NCBI GenBank assembly: GCA_019237205.1 | Contig: JAFAHO010000261.1 | Location: forward strand, 1-32,031 | DNA length: 32,031 bases | Direction: 5' to 3' | DNA from: Hyphomicrobiales bacterium | GTDB taxonomy: Bacteria > Pseudomonadota > Alphaproteobacteria > Rhizobiales > Beijerinckiaceae | Shown: piece after piece, positions 27,155 through 32,031 of the stretch | Layout of the letters: the number at the start of each line of letters is the position of its first letter | Numbering within the stretch: position 1 is the stretch's first letter | Notes under the pieces: generated by a model | Seen by the model: the letters and a program-made list of their open reading frames with translations, nothing else | Databases searched by the model: none | What the model was told of the DNA's origin: nothing | Translations under genes and position numbers: made by a program

Positions 27155-28321
27155 ATGGCGTCTGCAGAAGGCACGCGGTTCAACGACCCGCGGTTGCGAG
27201 CGCTACTCTACCAGGCGGTGCTCGTCGTCGTCGTTTGTGGGCTGATAGGCGGCGGGGCCTACAATGCTTATGCCAACATGCGGGCCCGCGGAATACCGCT
27301 GGGCTTCGGCTTCTGGAATGAGGTGGCCGGTTTTGACATCAATTTTCACCTGATCGAATATTCGCCGCTTTCAACCTATGGGCGCGCATTCTGGGTTGGG
27401 CTTCTCAATACTCTTCTAATTGCCGCAATCTGCATCCCGCTGGCTACGCTGCTTGGGTTTGCGATCGGAGTGGCGCGCCTAGCGCCCAACTGGCTGTTGT
27501 CTCGCTCAGCGCTCGTCTACACGAACGTGATTCGAAATACCCCTTTGCTGCTGCAATTGTTGTTTTGGTATAACGCAGTACTGAAATCGCTGCCTGGGCC
27601 TCGCCAGTCGATTAGTCTGGCCAACGCGATCTATCTCAACAATAGGGGGCTTTTTTTGCCGTCGGCCACGCCTCGCGCGGCGGCGGCGTGGTTTTTTGCT
27701 GCTGTCGCGCTGTCGGTTACCGCAGCCGCTATGTTTCGCGGCTGGGCGGCGTGGCGTCAGAATCGGACCGGCGCACAGGCGCCGGTCGCGCTTATCACAG
27801 CAGCGCTGATCCTCGGAGGGCCGGCGATCGCGGTCCTCGGAGCGGGAGCGCCGTTCACGTTCACCGTGGCAAAGCTATCGGGATTCAATCTGAAGGGGGG
27901 AATACAGGTTGTTCCCGAGATGGCGGCGCTAGTTTTCGGCCTCATAACATTCACCGCCGCATTCGTAGCGGAGATAGTTCGAGCGGGCGTGCAGGCCGTG
28001 CCGCATGGTCAAAGCGAAGCCGCATTCGCGCTGGGGCTCCATCGCGGCCTTATGATGAAGCTGGTCGTGATCCCACAGGCAATGCGTCTTGTCGTTCCGC
28101 CACTCACCTCCCAATACCTCAACGTTGTCAAGAACTCGTCTCTCGCAGTTTTCGTCGGCTACCCAGACCTCGTGCAGATTTTTGCCGGCACCGTTCTCAA
28201 TCAGACTCAGGCGGCGGTGCAAGTGATGTCGATCACGATGGCGGTCTATCTTTCTATCTCGCTCGCGGTGGCTGCCGCGCTCAACGCGTTCAACGCGAGC
28301 TACTCATGGCGGGAACACTGA
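27155..28321 (+). CDS. aapQ: Amino acid ABC transporter permease, AapQ-like
   Basis: The 388-residue permease fits the large AapQ class of general L-amino acid transporters. It has an N-terminal membrane segment (AVLVVVVCGLIGGGAYNAY), the periplasmic insertion characteristic of Aap/Bzt permeases (about residues 110-200), and the EAA-type coupling loop AVPHGQSEAAFALGLHRGLM with its SQYLNVVKNSSLAVFVGY end. The ATG at 27155 has AGAGG upstream; the frame is open earlier but those residues overlap sufT. aapM overlaps its end by 16 bases. The substrate class (acidic, neutral and basic L-amino acids) is inferred from family. Confidence 0.9.
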   Translation: MASAEGTRFNDPRLRALLYQAVLVVVVCGLIGGGAYNAYANMRARGIPLGFGFWNEVAGFDINFHLIEYSPLSTYGRAFWVGLLNTLLIAAICIPLATLLGFAIGVARLAPNWLLSRSALVYTNVIRNTPLLLQLLFWYNAVLKSLPGPRQSISLANAIYLNNRGLFLPSATPRAAAAWFFAAVALSVTAAAMFRGWAAWRQNRTGAQAPVALITAALILGGPAIAVLGAGAPFTFTVAKLSGFNLKGGIQVVPEMAALVFGLITFTAAFVAEIVRAGVQAVPHGQSEAAFALGLHRGLMMKLVVIPQAMRLVVPPLTSQYLNVVKNSSLAVFVGYPDLVQIFAGTVLNQTQAAVQVMSITMAVYLSISLAVAAALNAFNASYSWREH

Positions 28322-29454
28322 GCGTGGCTCAAGCGCTGGCCTATGTTCGAAAGGCGTCCGAACCCGAGGAACCGCCGCCGATGTTGTTGAGCGGTCCTTT
28401 GGTCTGGGTGAGGGACAACCTATTCTCATCCATTGTGTCAGGCCTAACGACTTTGGCGTTCATCGCGCTCGCTCTGTGGTTGGCGCCGCCCGCAATTGAG
28501 TGGGCGACGACGCTAGCAGTTTGGAGCGCGCCTGACGGTTCGCTGTGCCGCCAACACCAGGACGGTGCCTGTTGGGCGTTCATTGCGGCAAAGCTCGATT
28601 ACCTGCGGTTTGGCTCGTATCCGGTCTCAGAGCGGTGGCGCGTGGAAGTTGTCGAAGCCCTCGGGGCGGGACTGACCCTCTGGTTGCTCTGGCCCAAAGC
28701 GCCGCGTCGCGGTTGGGCGGCGGTGATGTTCTTCGCAGTCTATCCGGTTCTGACGTTTGTCCTTTTGCGTGGCTCAGAGACCCTTGGCCTGCCGACCGTC
28801 GATACGCTGCTATGGGGAGGAATGCTTGTATCCTTACTCACCGCGGTCGTTGGCATCGTCTTTTCGTTGCCCTTGGGCATCACGCTTGCGCTAGGCCGGC
28901 GTTCGCAAATGCCGGTCGTCCGATTGGCCAGCGTCATGTTCATTGAATTTGTTCGCGGCGTTCCCTTCATCACGATCTTGTTCATGGCCAACACCATGCT
29001 GCCGCTGTTCGTGCCCGAGGCATGGACACCAGACCGCTTGCTGCGTCCCCTCATCGGCATCGCTCTTTTTTCCGCAGCCTATATGGCGGAGGAAGTTCGT
29101 GGCGGCCTGCAATCGCTCGGCAGGGGCCAGTACGAGGGGGCGTTGGCGCTGGGATTGAACTATCCGCGCATGATGGCGCTTGTCATTCTGCCGCAAGCGC
29201 TTGTTATGGTCATACCGGGCATCGTCAACAACTTCATCGGACTGTTCATGGATACGACCCTCATTTCGGTGGTCGGCGCCACCGACTTCCTCGAGGCAAT
29301 GAACAACGCCTTCAAGGATCCCGCGTGGAGTGGACCGACTATTGTGGCCTCTGGCTATGCTTTTGCTGGAATGTTCTATTTTGTTTTCTGCTATGGCATG
29401 GCGCGATATTCGGCTTTCATGGAGCGTGTGCTCGCCAAGGGTCACAGAAAATGA
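28306..29454 (+). CDS. aapM: Amino acid ABC transporter permease, AapM-like
   Basis: The 382-residue partner permease has about six to eight membrane segments, the AapM-type long N-terminal periplasmic part (residues about 60-130, with [14 protein letters not shown]), and the coupling loop [20 protein letters not shown] followed by [20 protein letters not shown]. The ATG at 28306 overlaps aapQ by 16 bases and aapP overlaps its stop by four (ATGA), so the three are one translational unit. The open frame begins much earlier, at 27688, but that part is antisense-free shadow of aapQ. Role as in AapQ. Confidence 0.9.
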   Translation: MAGTLSVAQALAYVRKASEPEEPPPMLLSGPLVWVRDNLFSSIVSGLTTLAFIALALWLAPPAIEWATTLAVWSAPDGSLCRQHQDGACWAFIAAKLDYLRFGSYPVSERWRVEVVEALGAGLTLWLLWPKAPRRGWAAVMFFAVYPVLTFVLLRGSETLGLPTVDTLLWGGMLVSLLTAVVGIVFSLPLGITLALGRRSQMPVVRLASVMFIEFVRGVPFITILFMANTMLPLFVPEAWTPDRLLRPLIGIALFSAAYMAEEVRGGLQSLGRGQYEGALALGLNYPRMMALVILPQALVMVIPGIVNNFIGLFMDTTLISVVGATDFLEAMNNAFKDPAWSGPTIVASGYAFAGMFYFVFCYGMARYSAFMERVLAKGHRK

Positions 29455-30212
29455 CGACATCGAGCCTCGAAGCCAGTAACTCCATTGCGATTGACTTCGT
29501 TGGGGTTCACAAATGGTACGGACGCTTTCACGCTCTGCGGAATATCAACCTCTCTGTGAGGCGCGGCGAACGTATCGTCGTCTGCGGGCCGTCCGGATCG
29601 GGAAAGTCAACGTTGATCCGCTGCGTTAATCGCCTAGAGGAATATCAGCGAGGCTTGATTGTGGTCGACGGCGTCGAGTTGACGCAAGATATCCGACGGA
29701 TCGATGAAGTTCGCCGGGACGTCGGGATGGTGTTCCAGAGTTTCAATCTCTTTCCACATCTGACCGTTCTGGAAAATTGCGCACTCGCGCCGATCTGGGT
29801 GCGCAAGATGCCCAGACGCGATGCAGAAAACTTGGCGATGCAGTTGTTGACGCGTGTTAAAATACCCGAACAGTCTTCCAAATATCCCGGTCAACTCTCA
29901 GGCGGACAGCAGCAACGCGTCGCCATCGCGCGCGCGCTCTCGATGAATCCGAGAATCATGTTGTTTGATGAGCCGACGTCGGCGCTCGACCCTGAAATGG
30001 TGAAGGAAGTCCTTGATACTATGACGGCCCTCGCCCAAGACGGGATGACCATGATCGTCGTGACCCATGAGATGGGCTTTGCTCGGCAGATCGCCGACCG
30101 AGTCGTTTTTATGGACAATGGTGAAATTGTCGAGATTAACGCACCGAAACTGTTCTTCGACAATCCGCAGCACGATCGCACGAGGCTGTTTCTGAGCCAG
30201 ATCTTGCGCTGA
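29451..30212 (+). CDS. aapP: Amino acid ABC transporter ATPase, AapP-like
   Basis: The 253-residue ATPase energises the AapQM channel at the inner membrane. Walker A is [17 protein letters not shown], the Q-loop is [19 protein letters not shown], the signature is [16 protein letters not shown], Walker B is [16 protein letters not shown], and the switch is VTHEMGFAR. This is the standard polar amino acid (GlnQ/AapP) type. The ATG at 29451 overlaps the aapM stop. It ends the rightward gene group; no substrate-binding protein gene (aapJ) follows or precedes it. Confidence 0.94.
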   Translation: MTTSSLEASNSIAIDFVGVHKWYGRFHALRNINLSVRRGERIVVCGPSGSGKSTLIRCVNRLEEYQRGLIVVDGVELTQDIRRIDEVRRDVGMVFQSFNLFPHLTVLENCALAPIWVRKMPRRDAENLAMQLLTRVKIPEQSSKYPGQLSGGQQQRVAIARALSMNPRIMLFDEPTSALDPEMVKEVLDTMTALAQDGMTMIVVTHEMGFARQIADRVVFMDNGEIVEINAPKLFFDNPQHDRTRLFLSQILR

Positions 30213-30236
30213 ATTCTGGAAACACACGCGAGCTCG

Positions 30237-30251
30237 TTTGCCAAAGGCAAA
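30237..30251. terminator. Weak hairpin after aapP
   Basis: TTTGCC, loop AAA, GGCAAA forms a six-pair stem 25 bases after the aapP stop, followed by TATTGT rather than a clean U-tract. It may serve the convergent aapP and monooxygenase genes, but it is weak. The rest of 30213-30377 shows no gene. Confidence 0.3.
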
Positions 30252-30377
30252 TATTGTCCGATTCGGTCCGGTTCGGATTCGCGTCCGGCCGTCGTCATTG
30301 AAGGATTGACAGCGGTTGGCGGCATCAGGGACTGCTCGGTGGCGGCTCGTGCTGATGCTGCGCCCGACGGAATCACA

Positions 30378-31562
30378 TCAGACGCCATAGAGCCAATCGT
30401 ATCTGGCGCTGATGCCGGCCGGGCCAAGCAGCCTCATGGCTGCGTCGCGGGCGAAGGCCATGGGTCCGCTAAGATGATATATGCGGCCCTGCCTCTGAGC
30501 TTCGATTTGAATCCGAGCCGCGCGTCCGATCCGAGCACGCGAATAGGTAACGAGTCCATCCGGTATGCTTTCGGTTTGCGAGAAAACTCGCCCGAGGGCG
30601 CCCGCATCTTCGATGGCCTGGGCAGCGCCTTGCGCGAGAAACGGAACCATCGGGTGCGCCGCGTCGCCGAGCAATGCGATGCGTCCGAGTGAGAAGGAAG
30701 CTATCGAGGGACGGAAGTAAAGGGGCCATGCCCTCCAACGCGCAGCAGCCGCCAGAAGATCGCGAGTCGCGCTCGACCATTTTGAGAAAGCACGATCGAG
30801 GGCAGGCCGATTCGCCTCGCCATTCCACGGATGGTCATTGGCGGCGCCGCTCCAAGGCGACTCGATTACCGCAACGAGATTGAGAATCGCTTCGCCTCGC
30901 AAGGGATAGTGAACAAGGTGGGCATGGGGACCAAGACGCAGGCAAACTTCCGGTCTCCTCCAACGTCGATCGACATGTGCCGAGTCCGCGGTTGCGCGGA
31001 ATGCCACGCGACCGGCAAAAGCAGGCCCGTCCGTCTCTCCAAACCCGAAGCGCTCGCGCACACGCGAACGCAAACCATCGGCGCCGACCAGAAGATCGGC
31101 GGAGTCCTGAATTGTCCTTGAGCCCTGCTTCACCCCCACGAAGATTTGATCGCCGTTGCCCCAGACGTCCTCTACGGTTGACCCAAAACATAGCTTCGCA
31201 CTTGACGTACGGCGCACTGCCTCTTGCAGCAAGCGCTGCAGGTCTGCGCGATGAATTGCAATATATGGCGCGCCCCATCGGCGCTCGGCATCGTCGATTG
31301 GCATCCGCATCAGCGTGACGTCATCCGAACCGCGAATCGCTAAGATTGCGCACGGACTTGTCGCAAACGCTCTTACGCTTTCCAGCACGCCCAAATTCGA
31401 GAGTACGCGCGTCGCATTCGGCGTTAATTGTAGTCCTGCGCCGAATTCCTCGAGTGCTTCGGCCCGCTCGTACACGGTTACATCGAACCGTGCCCGCGAA
31501 AGCGCCAGTGCGGTCGCGAGCCCGCCTATGCCTGCTCCGGCGATGATCGCGCGTCGATTCAC
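30378..31562 (-). CDS. FAD-dependent monooxygenase (salicylate hydroxylase-like)
   Basis: The 394-residue flavoprotein belongs to the class A aromatic hydroxylase family. The FAD-binding GxGxxG is IIAGAGIGGLATALALS at the N-terminus, with VTVYERA after it. The second motif LLVGADGLRSRVR and the third IALLGDAAHPMVPFLAQGAA are complete. It resembles salicylate and 3-hydroxybenzoate hydroxylases, but the family also includes enzymes acting on quinolones and other rings, so the substrate is open. The start is a GTG at 31562 with no good ribosome binding site, only three bases after the zinc-finger stop, so expression probably depends on the upstream gene. Convergent with aapP. Confidence 0.85.
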   Translation of the reverse strand: MNRRAIIAGAGIGGLATALALSRARFDVTVYERAEALEEFGAGLQLTPNATRVLSNLGVLESVRAFATSPCAILAIRGSDDVTLMRMPIDDAERRWGAPYIAIHRADLQRLLQEAVRRTSSAKLCFGSTVEDVWGNGDQIFVGVKQGSRTIQDSADLLVGADGLRSRVRERFGFGETDGPAFAGRVAFRATADSAHVDRRWRRPEVCLRLGPHAHLVHYPLRGEAILNLVAVIESPWSGAANDHPWNGEANRPALDRAFSKWSSATRDLLAAAARWRAWPLYFRPSIASFSLGRIALLGDAAHPMVPFLAQGAAQAIEDAGALGRVFSQTESIPDGLVTYSRARIGRAARIQIEAQRQGRIYHLSGPMAFARDAAMRLLGPAGISARYDWLYGV

Positions 31563-31565
31563 GAG

Positions 31566-31805
31566 TTATGCCGCCGGGCGTAGTTCGCATTCGGGCGGCG
31601 CACAAACGCTGCCGAGTTCGGCGTTATACACGAATCGCGTCGAACAATACGAGCATATCGCCTCGTCATCAGAGCCCATATCGATAAAAATGTGCGGATG
31701 ATCGAACGGCGGCTTGGCGCCCGTACACATGAACTCTTTCACCCGGACCTTGATGGTTTGGACGCCGAGGTCGTTGTGAAAGTGCGGAATGGAGTGGTCG
31801 GCCAC
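31566..31805 (-). CDS. zf-CHCC zinc-finger domain protein
   Basis: The 79-residue protein has the pattern of the small zinc-finger family related to the NDUFS6 subunit of complex I: FMCTGAKPPFDHPHIFIDMG, then EAICSYCSTRF, with one Cys, a His and a Cys-x2-Cys pair as likely zinc ligands. I take the GTG at 31805 (MADHSIPHFHND) as the start because homologues begin here and AGAGGGA lies upstream; an ATG at 31835 would add ten residues with a weak site. It shares an operon with the monooxygenase. Whether it binds complex I in this organism is not known. Confidence 0.8.
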   Translation of the reverse strand: MADHSIPHFHNDLGVQTIKVRVKEFMCTGAKPPFDHPHIFIDMGSDDEAICSYCSTRFVYNAELGSVCAPPECELRPAA

Positions 31806-31968
31806 GGCAAGAAGTCCCTCTTGGATCTCCTTCATTTAGAGCACGTTTGCCCGGAGGTAGCCATAGTGACCGCTCAAACAGGCAGGCAATCGGCTGAATC
31901 TTCGCGTGACATTTCATCTGGGGTTCTGAATCTGTAGCAATCCTCTGATTCGTTTGGAGGATGGGTCG

Positions 31969-32031
31969 ATGACGGATGGGGACGCGGCTGCAGGGGCGGT
32001 GAAGGAGACCAGTGTTTTCCTGTCGCATTTC
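31969..32031 (+). CDS. N-terminus of a gene cut by the window edge, possibly an ISAs1-type transposase
   Basis: The 21 visible codons read MTDGDAAAGAVKETSVFLSH plus F, with GGAGG about eight bases before the ATG at 31969. The SVFLSHF end resembles the start of the DDE transposase-associated domain of ISAs1-family elements, which continue with DLPDPR-like residues, but those lie outside the window. No inverted repeat can be confirmed in 31836-31968, which otherwise shows no gene. Tentative. Confidence 0.4.
   Translation, partial: MTDGDAAAGAVKETSVFLSHF

Noticed and set aside
27688-28305. Long 5' extension of the aapM frame
   Set aside because: It lies within aapQ in another frame; AapM homology begins only near the ATG at 28306.

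Overview
This window looks like an ordinary, gene-dense piece of chromosome from a GC-rich alphaproteobacterium, most likely of the order Hyphomicrobiales (Rhizobiales). The lineage call rests on lineage-typical genes: Usg, a DUF2093 protein, an HdaA-type DnaA homologue, a SUF operon ending in SufT, Aap-type amino acid permeases, and a zf-CHCC zinc-finger protein. A Beijerinckiaceae/Methylocystaceae-like host is possible but cannot be decided from sequence alone.

Layout, left to right. Positions 1-186 hold the end of an unrecognised plus-strand gene. A minus-strand usg gene follows. The groES-groEL operon comes next, behind a degenerate CIRCE (HrcA) operator and a heat-shock-like promoter. 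Its end converges with a four-gene minus-strand fatty-acid beta-oxidation operon (8607 down to 2852): acyl-CoA dehydrogenase, a GFA zinc protein, thiolase, and a hydratase/3-hydroxyacyl-CoA dehydrogenase fusion. A shared hairpin terminator separates the two. A near-perfect 18-bp palindrome sits on the putative promoter of the beta-oxidation operon. Next are a DUF2093 gene (minus), rpsU with a strong terminator, a TPR lipoprotein (plus), and accB-accC (minus), the biotin half of acetyl-CoA carboxylase.

The centre is built around a divergent promoter region near 16.1 kb. Leftwards runs a CDP-alcohol phosphatidyltransferase, a VOC protein, an AI-2E-family permease and hdaA, followed by a small secreted protein with its own strong ribosome binding site. 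Rightwards runs purM-purN-ppk-ppx, which links de novo purine synthesis to polyphosphate making and breaking.

The right part is the sufB-C-D-S-T iron-sulfur assembly operon, followed in the same direction by aapQ-M-P, an amino acid ABC transporter without its binding protein in the window. A minus-strand pair follows: a zf-CHCC zinc-finger protein and an FAD monooxygenase. The last 63 bases hold the start of a plus-strand gene that may be an insertion-sequence transposase.

I did not find a convincing new multi-gene system. The points most worth a second look are regulatory or small in scale: the operator palindrome before the beta-oxidation operon, the GFA protein missing one zinc ligand inside that operon, the small secreted protein and nearby CtrA-like box, the tandem duplication at the accB stop codon, and the repeat-bearing leader of the suf operon. 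Coordinates of genes with several possible starts are my best choice and are argued in each entry.
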